Shown piece by piece: positions 1-9,834 of a DNA stretch of 64,000 nucleotides (the stretch's first letter is position 1; every line of letters begins with the position of its first letter). This stretch comes from Mytilinidion resinicola (Eukaryota > Ascomycota > Dothideomycetes > Mytilinidiales > Mytilinidiaceae), in contig NW_022985463.1 of NCBI RefSeq assembly GCF_010093595.1, positions 290,804 through 354,803 on the forward strand, written 5' to 3'. The position numbers and the translations under genes are program-made. Below the pieces are notes generated by a model that made no database searches, was not told the DNA's origin, and saw only the letters and a program-made list of their open reading frames with translations.

Positions 1-2101
1 GAGTAAGTCCAGGTGATGCAGGCCGTCGTATACAAGCTTACAAAGACTTATAGATAGGTAGTGTGCGCTTTCTTTTCAGATAGCGTCTCAAACACCGCCT
101 GCACTGCCACTTGCATAATCTAAGCCGTACCGCACTGTGCCACTAGTAAGTTTTACAAGCTCTCGTTTAAGCGCGTCCTTCGCGAGTCCCCAAACGTCAC
201 CGTGCTGGGCACAGGTAGAGGCCTCTCCGCAAAACGGCCTGGCGTGCTTCAAAACTGGGTAAACAGCACCCACGAGGCAGTCGTTCCGCCATCCCCGTCC
301 CTGGAAGTTGATGCCTAGCTGAAGAGCTTAATTGATCTTTCATCGGCCTTCCCAGCTGCCCTCATCCATGCCGTCGTCATGCTATGGCGGTGCATGGCTA
401 CATACGAAGACTCCCCAGCCTCCTGCGTGGACGTCACTGTCACTTGTGCTGTGGCCTTTTTACAGCTGCACGTCCCACGTCTCACCGCACAACACCACGG
501 CCTGCCTCGGGTGCGACCTCCAGCCCTTTTGGTGATCGTCGTGCCATCAGGATCTCATGCTCGAGGATTGCAGGCCCTGGGAGACCCGCTCTGATCTCAC
601 GGCGGCCCCATCGACGTTGGCAGCCAGGGTGATTTACCACGCGGGATGGGGCCCGACCTGGACGACTGGGACGTGACGTGCTCCACCTGCAGTTCCCTCG
701 TTCCCGCTGCATCGGACTGCCGTCCTCGGGTGTTTGGCCCTTCATCAGTCACCCCGGGCTGTTGGTGCTCAACAGCGCATATCTCGTCACAGTGCCGTGG
801 TCCTGGTATCCGACGAGGCCCGGGCCGGCATTTGAGCGCCTCACTGCAATGTGACAACTGCGCGCGACTGCAGCAGGGCAGCTCAATGGGGACGCAGGCA
901 GTGAAGCCGTTCAGCCATCAGCCCGTTCCGGCGATGGCTCCAGCATCGGATCCAGCTCTGTGGGCATTGGGTCCGGCGGAGCATAATCCATGCTGCCGGT
1001 AGCGCCGACGACGCCTCTGGGCTTTTTTTGCCGTCGTTGGCTGGGGGTGCTGTGCTCTCGCCGGAGCGTACGCGGATGCGCGGCTTGACTGGCTAAAGCT
1101 GAAGCGGTCGAATTTTCCGGCCTTGCGTGCAGCCATCTGTGGCCTCGAGAAGGTGCAAATGCAGCAGAGCACGCCAATCACGCCCTGCTGGCGCCGACGT
1201 CGAAGGGGCCTCGCCTGCAGCCAGCAGGTCCAGCGCATCGTTGCAGGCCGGTCGCTGCGATCCCACCCTGCGAAGCCAGAGCCGTCGCGCTCGCCTATCG
1301 ACGAGCTGTCAGCCATTATGTCAAGTCAGGCTGTCCGGCGTGGTGGTGGTGGGAGCAGTGAATGCTACATAGGCCTCGCGACCTCCATGCCTCTCGCCGG
1401 CCCTCTGTCCCTGAAAATCCCTCTCTCAGCAAGCATCAAGCATCAAGCATCAAGCATCAAGCATCAGCATCGCGCAGCACGCCGCACGCCGCTCTGCACG
1501 CCCAGCAGACTTCAAACATCGCATCCCACCACGGGCCACGCTGCTGCAGCCCAACGTCCGTTGGGTCCAGCCTTCACGTGTCCCCAGCTCCCCGCACCAG
1601 TTTCGTGTCCGCCTTGCCGGCTATGTAATCGATAAAGCCATTATTTTCGAAAACGCTTCTGGGAGGTGCGTTCACAATTCGCGCACCAGCAATTTCTGAA
1701 CCTGGCCGCGGCCGATCCCCTGGCCACCATCACCTGCTGAACACAGGCACACACAGGCCTCTCTCCATGTATAATATAGCTGACCGGCGCCGCAGTCCTG
1801 GTAGGTGGCCATTCGCAGCGCGAGCCAGACGGTACCCACACCGTACCACGCACCGTTGAACTCGCCGACCCACCGCTACAAACCTGTGGACGCGACATCC
1901 AGTGACACTTCTGAGAATTGCCGACACGAAGTGCTGTACATTTCTCTAACGCCGCGACGCGCGCAATTGGCTCTGGACTGACAGACGAAAGGCGAATTGC
2001 GGCCGGCCTTGGCCACTGTGGCGAGAGTTGAGCTGGCGCCAGCTGGATATACCCACTCACGCGGCTCCGACCTTGCTTCTGCTGCACGCCCATCTTAAGG
2101 C
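1..2101. other. upstream region without a supported gene
   Basis: No open frame here has a recognisable domain, and the longer ones on both strands overlap each other and are rich in Arg, Pro and Ser, as expected from GC-rich non-coding DNA. A short tandem repeat lies at 1431-1471. The last few hundred bases should hold the promoter of the Ras-like gene that starts at 2102, but I see no clear TATA box. The beginning of the window may include the end of a gene that lies outside it. Confidence 0.5.
1431..1471. repeat. 7-base tandem repeat (AAGCATC)n
   Basis: Five perfect head-to-tail copies of AAGCATC start at 1431, followed by a partial copy. It lies in non-coding DNA about 630 bases before the Rsr1-like start codon. 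This is a microsatellite with no evident function. Confidence 0.9.
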
Positions 2102-3076
2102 ATGTCGCAACGTGAATATCACATCGTTGTCCTGGGCTCAGGTGAGTTACCGCGCCGCCGGACTGGGTCCGGAGTACATGGCACTGACGCAGGCGCAGGT
2201 GGAGTTGGGAAGAGCTGTTTGACCGGTATGTCGTATGTGCCGCGAGAGCAGCGCATCCAACCTTGGCGTTTGGCGAGCTAACCCCTCGAAGCACAGTTTG
2301 TCCAAAATGTTTGGATAGAGAGCTACGACCCAACCATCGAGGACTCGTACCGCAAGGCCATCATGGTAGATGTGCGTGCTGCCCGCCTCCGCGCCTTCGC
2401 AGAAGACTGACAGCTGCAGGGCCGGCAAGTCATCTTGGAAATTTTGGACACTGCTGGAACAGAACAATTCAGTGAGTGCTGCTGCCCGACGAGACGCGTT
2501 ATTTCTTGTTTCTGAAACGCAAGCTGACGGCACCCCTGCGTAGCTGCGATGAGGTACCGCTCCGACCTACTCCGACCTTCTCCGACCTTGCCGCGTTGCG
2601 CCGCTGACGTCCACCGCAGAGAACTCTACATGAAAACGGGCCAGGGCTTCCTCCTAGTCTTCAGCATCACCTCCATGACGTCGCTCCACGAACTCGCCGA
2701 ATTACGAGACCAGATAATACGCATAAAAGACGACATGAGGGTACCGATCGTGCTCGTGGGCAACAAGTCCGACCTCGAAGAAGACCGCGCCGTGTCGAGG
2801 GCGCGCGCGTTCGCCGTGTCACAGAGCTGGGGAGGGTGTCCATACTACGAGACGAGCGCGAGGCGGCGCGCGAATGTTGATGAAGTCTTTACGGATCTCT
2901 GCAGGCAGATTATCCTGAAGGATATGAAAGACGCGCAAGTGCGAGACTACGACCACAGAGACCGACGCCGAAATCAAGGAGGCCGAGATTCAGGCGGAAG
3001 AAGCAGCGGGAGACGAACTAGAGACCGTAACTCCAGAGGAGGGAAGAAGAGCGATAGATCCTGTACGATTCTATAG
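2102..3076 (+). CDS. rsr1: Ras-family small GTPase of the Rsr1/Bud1/Krev-1 (Rap) type
   Basis: Six exons by eye: 2102-2141, 2199-2225, 2292-2371, 2420-2471, 2544-2553 and 2620-3076, giving 221 residues. The P-loop GGVGKSCLT is split by intron 1. Switch I reads [12 protein letters not shown], the Ras/Rap effector sequence, and switch II reads DTAGTEQF. The NKSD guanine motif and ETSA follow, and the protein ends in the prenylation box CTIL. The run [18 protein letters not shown] and the tail [14 protein letters not shown] match the Rsr1/Krev-1 branch better than Ras proper. Family members mark cell polarity sites at the plasma membrane, acting through Cdc24/Cdc42. The stretch before the CAAX box is long, basic and rich in Arg/Gly. 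Exon 5 is only 10 bases. Intron 2 appears to use an AAG acceptor, which is the only choice that keeps the frame. Family call firm; exact ortholog likely. Confidence 0.93.
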
Positions 3077-3297
3077 GGTTGGATTGTCCCTTAGCCCTCC
3101 GGTCTTGCGGGTGGGTCAGAAACAACCGGCCCTGCAGGCCGGGGCATTCAATCTTCCTTCAAAGAAAAAGCGATGTTTTGCTACGGTAAGATTTATGTTA
3201 AGACCGAATATAGAGGTATTAGATGCGCAGCTCGCAGCCTATGAAAAAATAATTTCTATTCGTATGTCTTATCGGATTTAGTCTTTGTCGGTGTCTC

Positions 3298-3931
3298 TCA
3301 TTCTATAGGGACGAATCGTATTTCCCGGTGTTCGTCATACGTCAGTACGTCTAAGCCCCCCACTTCTGGAACTACCGACAGTCTTCTATCAACACTCTGC
3401 ATGGCATCGGCTTCGGTGATCAGCTCCTCGAGCTCGCCGTACTGCCACCAATGCACTTTCAACCCGCTCTTAACCCGCAACACGTAGTCCTGTCCCACTG
3501 CGCATTTATCCATCCCGAACGGCGCCGCCTAGCGGTCTTAGCTCTTTCAACAACCTCTCTGCTTCTTCCCCCGTGGCACTTTTCAAGCTCGCCTTCATGG
3601 TCCCCAAATCCATTCCCATCCCCGGCGTCCTCGGGGTTTCGTACTCTTCATACGGCACTAGAGGGTCGCCAGGCGCCGAGCCTTCTGGTCTGAAAGACGT
3701 GGTGAATCTAAGAGGCTCCTGCGGCCAAAGTGTTGAGAACTGGTCGGCTCTGGATCGTGAAAGCGGCCTGGATCCTTGGTAGCATCCACTTCCTTCTCCG
3801 TAGGGGCGTCTGCGCCGGCCGTCCGGATTGATCAGGTCCACGCAGCGATTGGGGTGCGTTAGATTGCTTTCTACGGTTCGAACCGTCACCATGCCGGATG
3901 AGTTGTGCAATTGTAGGGTTATGGAGAGCAT
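3298..3931 (-). CDS. hypothetical protein read in two overlapping frames
   Basis: Two reverse open frames abut: 3506-3931 (from ATG, 141 residues) and 3298-3513 (71 residues). They overlap by 8 bases in different frames. The upstream part is rich in Arg, Pro and Gly; the downstream part (VGQDYVLRVKSGLKVHWWQ and a Glu-rich run) looks like genuine globular protein. A coding-like reading passes from one frame to the other near 3530, beside a CTAG that could be a splice acceptor, but the donor I could find leaves the frame unchanged. It could be a gene with an intron I cannot place, a gene with a one-base frameshift, or two chance frames. I recognise no domain. It lies tail to tail with the Rsr1-like gene. 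Confidence 0.35.
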
Positions 3932-4339
3932 AGGCTGGTCTGGCGATGTGAAGGACGGAGATATGGACGACCGAGAGGGATGATTATGTCGACATAAGCC
4001 AGACAGGGCATCCCGAGAGATAAACCGTTTTTACGTGTCGCAATCCATTGCTGTAGAGACAAACAGTCTCGGAGCTAGACAGATAAGTTGGCTGCGTGGC
4101 TGCCTGCCACCTGCATGCATGCAGATTGCACAGCCCCCAGCCTCGTCACTAGAAAAATCTTCCAAAACCAAGGCACACTCCCACTTTTGAGCTTTGATGC
4201 GAGGGGTTTTCTAGCTATTCCTCCACCTCGTTGATCTAATTGTTCTTCCGATAATCTTCCACGGCTTACCTCTTCCGCAAGCCTCCTTCCCCGACTTGTT
4301 ACCTCGACCTTACCAAGTCTCCCATCGGTTTTTCTTTAG
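3932..4339. promoter_or_regulatory. promoter region of first RRM gene, first copy of a duplicated block
   Basis: From about 4091 to the start codon at 4340 the sequence matches, with small gaps, the region in front of the second RRM gene from about 6455. Shared landmarks are CTGCCTGCCA, a CCTGCATGCAT block, CACAGCCCC followed by AGCCTCGTC, and CTAGCTATT. Similarity upstream of the codons shows that promoter and gene were copied together. No TATA box is evident. Confidence 0.6.
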
Positions 4340-4609
4340 ATGACGGAAACCACGTCTAACCGTCTGTACTTAGGGAATCTTCCTCGCGACGTCACCAAAC
4401 ATGATGTTGAACGGCACTTCCAACCAATCGGCGGAATTTTTGAAATCAGGCTCATGAATGGGTTTGGTTTCATCGAGTACAACCATGCTATAGACGCACG
4501 AGCGGCTGTGACTACCCTCCATGGCTCCGAATTTATGGGGGAACGTCTGGTTGTTAATTTCGCCCGTGGCAGGACCCGCAAGAAGGAGAATGCTAGGCCC
4601 AGGGAGTGA
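4340..4609 (+). CDS. short single-RRM protein, Srp1/Srp2-like, copy 1
   Basis: A single-exon frame of 89 residues made almost wholly of one RNA recognition motif. RNP2 is RLYLGNL and RNP1 is NGFGFIEY; the block ERLVVNFARG closes the domain. The pattern GNLPRDVTKHDVERHF is that of the first RRM of fungal SR-type splicing factors (Srp1/Srp2/Npl3-like), which normally go on to a second RRM and an RS- or RGG-rich tail. Here the protein stops directly after the first RRM with a short basic tail (RGRTRKKENARPRE), so it is a truncated relative. A close copy lies at 6751. It could bind RNA as a minimal protein or be a decaying duplicate; the intact frame and conserved RNP residues favour a working domain. 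Confidence 0.75.
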   Translation: MTETTSNRLYLGNLPRDVTKHDVERHFQPIGGIFEIRLMNGFGFIEYNHAIDARAAVTTLHGSEFMGERLVVNFARGRTRKKENARPRE

Positions 4610-5295
4610 GCAGTGCGCGGATTCGAGAAGACGGCTTTTTGGCTGGGTCTGAGATGGCGGTGATGGGGACGATGAGCACGAGGCTACTGAGGGAGTGGAC
4701 TGCGTTGGTGCTATGGTCGTCCGTGAGATGATGCATAGCAGCCTGAGTGCTGTGGTGGCGTTTGAGGATGTAGATGTTCTGGGGAGGGAGAAGTGTTGGA
4801 TAACATGATTGTGGATGCTGTCTGAGGATGTGTAGCGCACAGTATCGCTCTTTGTACGCTCTATACTGTTATGTGGTTTATCACATCAAGCATGGGAATT
4901 GTGGTCGATATCACGTGATGTAGATTTTGTCGAGCCACTAGCTCCTCCTTGACCAAGATCCCCTCTTTTGCTCAACGACCCCCAAACTCATTGTCTCGGC
5001 CTGCCCCGGTCTCCGCCATGTTTCAGGAGGTATACGTCCATGGCTTGTGTCAGCTCGTGTCATCATATGATGGAACGTTTCGTGTAGATGCCGAGGTCAC
5101 CACTCGCACCCTGTCCTGCTCGATAGTGCTCATACCGGCTGGGCATCAAGTTCAGCACTGAGTCCGAGCTTTCCGGATGTCCTTCTCACGGCCCCTTTTC
5201 TGGGGACTGTCAAGCTTCCGTTGGACCGTCAGTTTCTGTCTTCACATGACAGAGGCTTCCGAGGCCTCTGGATCTTCACCCTCCCCGTCATAGCT
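4610..5295. other. intergenic spacer
   Basis: The spacer between the first RRM gene and the convergent DUF6594 gene. A TCACGTGA palindrome occurs at 4911-4918. The open frames here start at non-ATG codons or have no recognisable content, and I see no gene. Confidence 0.5.
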
Positions 5296-6335
5296 TCAAG
5301 GGGGCTTGTTCGAATTAGAGCTCCCAAGATTTCCGCTCACGAAAACAACAAGCACTGCCGCGTAACTTGAGAGCAGGGTTAGTAAAAGTAAGAGAAGGCA
5401 AAGGATGGGATACTCACGCTGCAGTCGCCGCAAATACCTCCGCCCTCCTCGCATTTGTGAGCAAAATGACGCTGAGGGCGAACAGCGCTGTGAATGCTCC
5501 TATCATTCCCAACCGGCCTTTCGATGATTGCACGGCATAGAGGCTGGCGATGGCTCCTACGAGCAGCACTGAGGCGATGAAGGTGCTGATGACAGCTACA
5601 GCCCAGATGACATGTCGTTCTTGGTAGTGGCCTGTTCGGTCTGCGCTATTTTGACGACTCTTTGAACTGAATCAGCAAAGCTACTAAGATCTAAGAAGAC
5701 AACTTACAGTGACAGGCCAATGATCTTGCAAGAACCTGGAAAGAAAGTCGTCATCCGCGGGCGTCTTGAGAGCTACTAGGTCTTGTTCGTTGTCAAGAAC
5801 GTACTTTGCACGACCTCCGAGAACTGGATCAGGCTTTGGGTTCCCTTGCTTTGGCTTGCCGCCATCAAACCAGATGCGGAAGGCTTCGATGACTCGATTA
5901 CTTGGACGCTCGAGCTTCGCGACTTGACTTTGGAGGAGCAGAGCTTCATCTAAGTTTATCAGAACGGCTTCGGTGCCTGGACCTTGCAAAGCAGAACTCA
6001 CGATACTCTTTGATCCTTCCTCGGATTTGGATTACAAGCTCCATCATCTCGCCCTCTTCGTCTCGAGATTTTGCGTTCTTGGCGAAGGCTTCCCATCGCC
6101 TGGCCGAGTCTTTCAAGTCGAGATCTCCCATGCTTGCGACATGGGTATCGAGTTTTGCTAAACGTTGTTCTAAGGCAAGTAGCTTGCTTTGAAGATAAAG
6201 TAGATTCCGTGCGCTGAGCTGATCGAAGCGCCTGTATATGAATGTCTCATTGTCCGGGTCCCGAGCTATCCAGGCGGCTACGGCTCGGTAGCCATCGCAG
6301 TCTCTGCTGGAGAGGCGTCCGAGTTCGATGTTCAT
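5296..6335 (-). CDS. DUF6594 family membrane protein
   Basis: Four reverse exons: 6335-6002, 5949-5708, 5659-5418 and 5365-5296, giving 295 residues. The N-terminal half is soluble and charged: LSSRDCDGYRAVAAWIARDP, then FIYRRFDQLSARNLLYLQ and a helical stretch with many Leu, Glu and Lys. After the first splice the reading YHEALLLQSQVAKLERPSNR is characteristic of DUF6594. The C-terminal third holds two or three hydrophobic helices (AVAVISTFIASVLLVGAIAS, MIGAFTALFALSVILLT, AYAAVLVVFVSGNLG). Family members are common in fungi and of unknown function; they are predicted to be anchored by the C-terminal helices. The last two introns keep frame only with AAG acceptors. The gene lies between the two RRM copies, on the opposite strand. 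Confidence 0.88.
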
Positions 6336-6750
6336 GATAGGATGTTTTATCCTTCAACGACTTGATGTGTATAGACATACACTACGAACCCCTCCTCTCA
6401 GCTTTGACTATCAGTGTTCCGGTCAAAAAAGAACGATACTGGGGCGTCGGCAGATGAGTTCGCTGCCTGCCATCACCTGCATGCATATGCACAGCCCCAG
6501 CCTCGTCGCTGTAAATCTTCAAAACCTCGATAGCCCCCACCTTTAAGCCAGTAGCGAGGCTTCCTAGCTATTTCTCACCTCGGTGTTCTTACCATTCTTC
6601 GAAGAACGTCCTTTGACTTGACTCGACCTCGATTTGCTGGGAACGAAAATCTTCCAGCGAAAACTCTTTTCTTCGACAAGCGTTGTTTTGTCTCAGCCTT
6701 CTTTCGCAGTTGCTGACTCGACCTCACGACCTCACGTGCCGTTACTCAAG
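6336..6750. promoter_or_regulatory. shared upstream region of DUF6594 gene and second RRM gene; second copy of duplicated block
   Basis: About 415 bases separate the two divergent start codons. From about 6455 on, this repeats the promoter of the first RRM gene (see 4091-4339). The duplication therefore begins upstream of the gene and inside what is now the divergent promoter of the DUF6594 gene. Confidence 0.55.
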
Positions 6751-7200
6751 ATGACGGAAGTCCCTTCTACCCGTCTCTACATAGGGAATCTCCCTCGCGA
6801 TGTCACGAAGCATGATGTTGAACGCCACTTCCTGGAACTTGGCGAAATCGTTGAAATCAGGCTTATGAATGGGTTTGGTTTCATCCAGTACAAGGATTCT
6901 ATGGACGCACGGGATGCGGTTCCTGCCCTCCATGGTTCCAAGTTTATGGGTGAACGCCTGGTTGTTAACTTCGCTCGTGGAAAGACCACTCAAGAAAAGA
7001 AAGCTGAGCATAAGAAGCAGTTACAGCACGATTTCAAGATAAATAAAGAGGAGGAAGAGGTGAATAAACAAGCTGAACCCAAGGCGAAAGAAGTCTCGTC
7101 ATATCTTCCGTCAGCGGGGTGGGAAAATGGGATGCCAATCGGAATTCATGGTATTACTATGATCGCAAGAAAGCTTGCTGGATTTACGAGAATGGTCTAA
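6751..7200 (+). CDS. single-RRM protein, Srp1/Srp2-like, copy 2
   Basis: The start at 6751 is chosen by alignment with copy 1, which begins with the same MTE; an upstream in-frame extension to 6634 lacks similarity. The frame gives 149 residues. The RRM has RNP2 RLYIGNL and RNP1 NGFGFIQY, nearly identical to copy 1 in protein and close to it in DNA. After the RRM a highly charged Lys/Glu segment runs to about residue 110, followed by a short tail that looks less natural than the overlapping reading in another frame. That other frame opens near 7077 and continues straight into the retropepsin-like gene. The RRM protein may therefore end at 7200, or it may once have been, or still be, fused to the downstream product by splicing or a frameshift near 7115-7125. 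Confidence 0.7.
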   Translation: MTEVPSTRLYIGNLPRDVTKHDVERHFLELGEIVEIRLMNGFGFIQYKDSMDARDAVPALHGSKFMGERLVVNFARGKTTQEKKAEHKKQLQHDFKINKEEEEVNKQAEPKAKEVSSYLPSAGWENGMPIGIHGITMIARKLAGFTRMV

Positions 7201-8063
7201 TGATTCTGAATCGCGCAGCTTTTTCGATGCCGCCCAAGCGCAACCGGCTCCGCGCTTCCGTGCTGACCGTCGACACTGCCGACCCAAATATGCAGACAGG
7301 CGAATTCTCAGGGAGTCGCTCGGCATCTTTAAAGAAGCACTATGAGATCGAAGGCACTCTAAATGAAATGCCGATTTCCGCTTTCCCGGATACTGGAGCG
7401 CAGAAGAACGTCATATCACTCAGTTACTGCAGGAGACTTGGTCTTTCCATTGACAAAGGATCCGATTTAAAGTTCCAACTTCCATCTGGAGGAATTGTCG
7501 AGTGTATTGGTAGTATAAGATCGCGGTGGAAATTCGCCAACGAATCGAAATCTACCAGCTTGAGCTTTCAAGTGATCGCGGACTGCACCCACGACGTCAT
7601 ATTGGGCGGCTCGTTCCTAAAGTGGTCGAAAACTCTGACGCAATTCTGTCACCGCATCATCACAAGATGGCGGCCAATGCCACAGTGCCGAGGAGTCAAA
7701 CTCTTGGGGTCCCAGAGGCAACGAGTCTCTGGATACTTGGACGGAAATTTCGTCGAGGCCATTCCAGATACTGGATGCGATGTGATGCTCATGTCCAGAG
7801 CGTACGCCGAAGAGCATGGCTACTACGTCGAAAGTGGAGGAGACTTCCGCTGCGAACTAGAGTTCGCGGACGGCTCCCGCGCGTATACTGAAGGTATGGT
7901 GACTGGCCTTGACTGGTCCTATGGCGACTCCGAAACAACGTCCTTGTGCGACTTTCACATCTTAGAGAACCTACCCGCCGATGTCGTTTTAAGTAACGAT
8001 TTCCTTTTCGAGGGCCAAGCTTTTTCGAAGTATGAGGAATTCTTCTATGACATTGGCGCTTGA
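7201..8063 (+). CDS. retropepsin-like aspartic protease protein with two DTG sites
   Basis: The frame is open from about 7077, but its first ATG is at 7201, giving 287 residues. Two copies of a retropepsin-type core are visible in tandem: FPDTGAQKNVIS and IPDTGCDVMLMS, each followed some 70-80 residues later by the flap/back part ending in VILGGSFL and VVLSNDFL. DTG is the catalytic triplet of aspartic proteases, and single-domain retropepsins act as dimers, so two domains in one chain could form an internal dimer. This type occurs in fungal genomes as stand-alone or fused domains derived from retroelements. No reverse transcriptase, integrase or LTR is near it. The upstream portion (SWYYYDRKKACWIYENG) also looks coding and overlaps the end of the RRM gene in another frame. 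Coding-like sequence continues past the stop. Confidence 0.7.
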
Positions 8064-8509
8064 GGACGTACACATGTCCACGAGCTGAGTCTAATCAAAC
8101 AGATTGGTTGGCTGAGTGGGATTTCAAAACATTATGGTAGGATGCTGTCGAAGGGTATAATCACCACATCCATGTGGCAGTTTCAAAGCTGATCATCACA
8201 GAACCTCCAGATATAGAGGTTCGTCGGTATGAGGATAAGGATGTTCGCAGAGAGCTCCAGCGTCGCGATGAGGCCGATGAGGTTATCGCGGGGCTATCGG
8301 GAGAGCAGCAACGTCTCGCTCAGGACATGGAGACTTTGATACGGACCAGATGGACTCCGGGAACATCGATTCCTACTAATCCATCGATACCGCCACCAAA
8401 TACCTCGACTAGACATAACCGATGGTCCATCCGGATATTCCATGGGCGGCGTAAGCCCTCACAACCAAGAGACCCTCAACAAGTATCATCTCACCGAATT
8501 AGTGGCTAG
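8064..8509 (+). pseudogene. probable 3' part of the retropepsin-like gene, out of frame
   Basis: Directly after the TGA at 8061-8063 a coding-like reading goes on in another frame (SNQTDWLAEWDFKTL), meets one in-frame TAG near 8138, and then continues for more than 100 residues with a charged helix (RRYEDKDVRRELQRRDEADE, then IAGLSGEQQRLAQDMETL). Charged helical tails of this kind often follow fungal retropepsin-like domains. The simplest reading is a 3' portion damaged by a frameshift and a stop. An intron from about 8137 could remove the TAG but not the first frame change. The piece ends at 8509. Confidence 0.45.
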
Positions 8510-9834
8510 GGAGTTGCTACGAGCTCAATGCGCATGGCAGATTAAAACCCACATCTGGAGTACATCTTCCGACTAACCCACATCCGCTCGATCCCGTCCG
8601 GGTCTCTCACTTCCGGTGCCGTGACTAGTAGACTGCAGGAACTTTTTCTCATAACCGTTGAAAAAGAGAAGTAAGTGGACAAGATTTATACCAACATCAT
8701 GGACTCTGACATTTTTAGAATCCGGGTACCACCCGCTCAACTTTGCGTAGAGCACCCCGAAATCTACCTCCTGATCGCAACAGAAAACACCCCTTGAGCA
8801 ATCAAAGTCATAAATCCTCGTTGGTGGGCAATGGGCTGGAATAGCGCTATCCAGACGCGGTTGTCTGCGGCTAGGAGCCCAACCTTGGAATCATGGAGTC
8901 GGGAGTCATAGATGCGAAAGCCGAGGCCACTAGGATGGATGGGTGCAACGGAATGAGATTGGGAGTATGCGGAATCTGAAGATAAAGGGACACACGATTG
9001 ATGCGGCGGAGACATTGAAGAGGCTGAAGTATGTGTGGAAAAGAAGTACGGTGTTTCTGCGAAGGCAACTTGGCAAAGTGAGAACAAGACTTTGGGCATG
9101 AGTCATGACTATCCTTTGTTTGCGTCGAACAGAAAGTGCCTGTCCATGTATGTATGTACCTAATCATTCTAGAAATACCAGAGACCCTTCCGCCCTATTC
9201 CCGGCGCCGCACCCTTAAGATTTACTCGGCTCGGTGAAATCCTGCGCGCGTTTCATGCGGTTCTCAGAATAGACATCACTTCTGAGTTTGACAGTCTTAG
9301 TCAAGTACCTAGAACCCAGGAATGCGGCCTGGTGCAGAGGCTGAAACAGGTTCAGGCGCGGCATAATTGGCACAGAAACTTGTCTTCCTACTTGGGTACG
9401 GAGGACGGATTGAACCGCTGGAGCTATGAAGGCAGCGTGTGAGGTGGCCTGGGGTAAGATGGCATCGCAAGTCTTACGTTGGGAGACGCCACATATTGTT
9501 CATACCCTGAACAGCATGCCTTGGAGAAACAAAGAACGCACAAACAGGGACACAGGTGACGGAGAGCAATAGAAGCTGTATGTACGTACATTTTAACTCC
9601 ATGAGCGAGTGTCCTCTATAGTCCAGCTATCTAAGTCGCGTAAAAGGAGATGTAGACACAAAGCGACAGAATCAAAACGTACATGAAAACAGAAGAACGC
9701 CAACAAAGTGAGAGCGCTACAAGCCCGAAGGGATACTGCAGGGAACGAAACCTCCCTCCAACCTTCCCCAATCGCTTCAGTCTGAGGCCTGATATCCAGC
9801 GGATCCCCCTGCTATTCCCCGCAATTTTGCCCCT
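8510..9834. other. intergenic region, no supported gene
   Basis: Small frames on both strands lack recognisable domains. The reverse frames at 8764-9167 overlap each other in two readings and look like chance. The right end should contain the terminator of the TmpA-like gene, which reads leftward and stops at 9835. Confidence 0.5.

Noticed and set aside
911..1316. Long overlapping reverse frames near the left end
   Set aside because: Arg/Ala-rich GC-driven readings in two frames with no domain; no splice pattern supports them.
3510..3545. Possible Ty-like +1 programmed frameshift at CTAGGC
   Set aside because: The heptamer CTTAGGC is not present; the resemblance is partial and a missed intron or damage is as likely.
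8764..9167. Two overlapping reverse frames
   Set aside because: They read the same bases in two frames, with no domain or membrane pattern.
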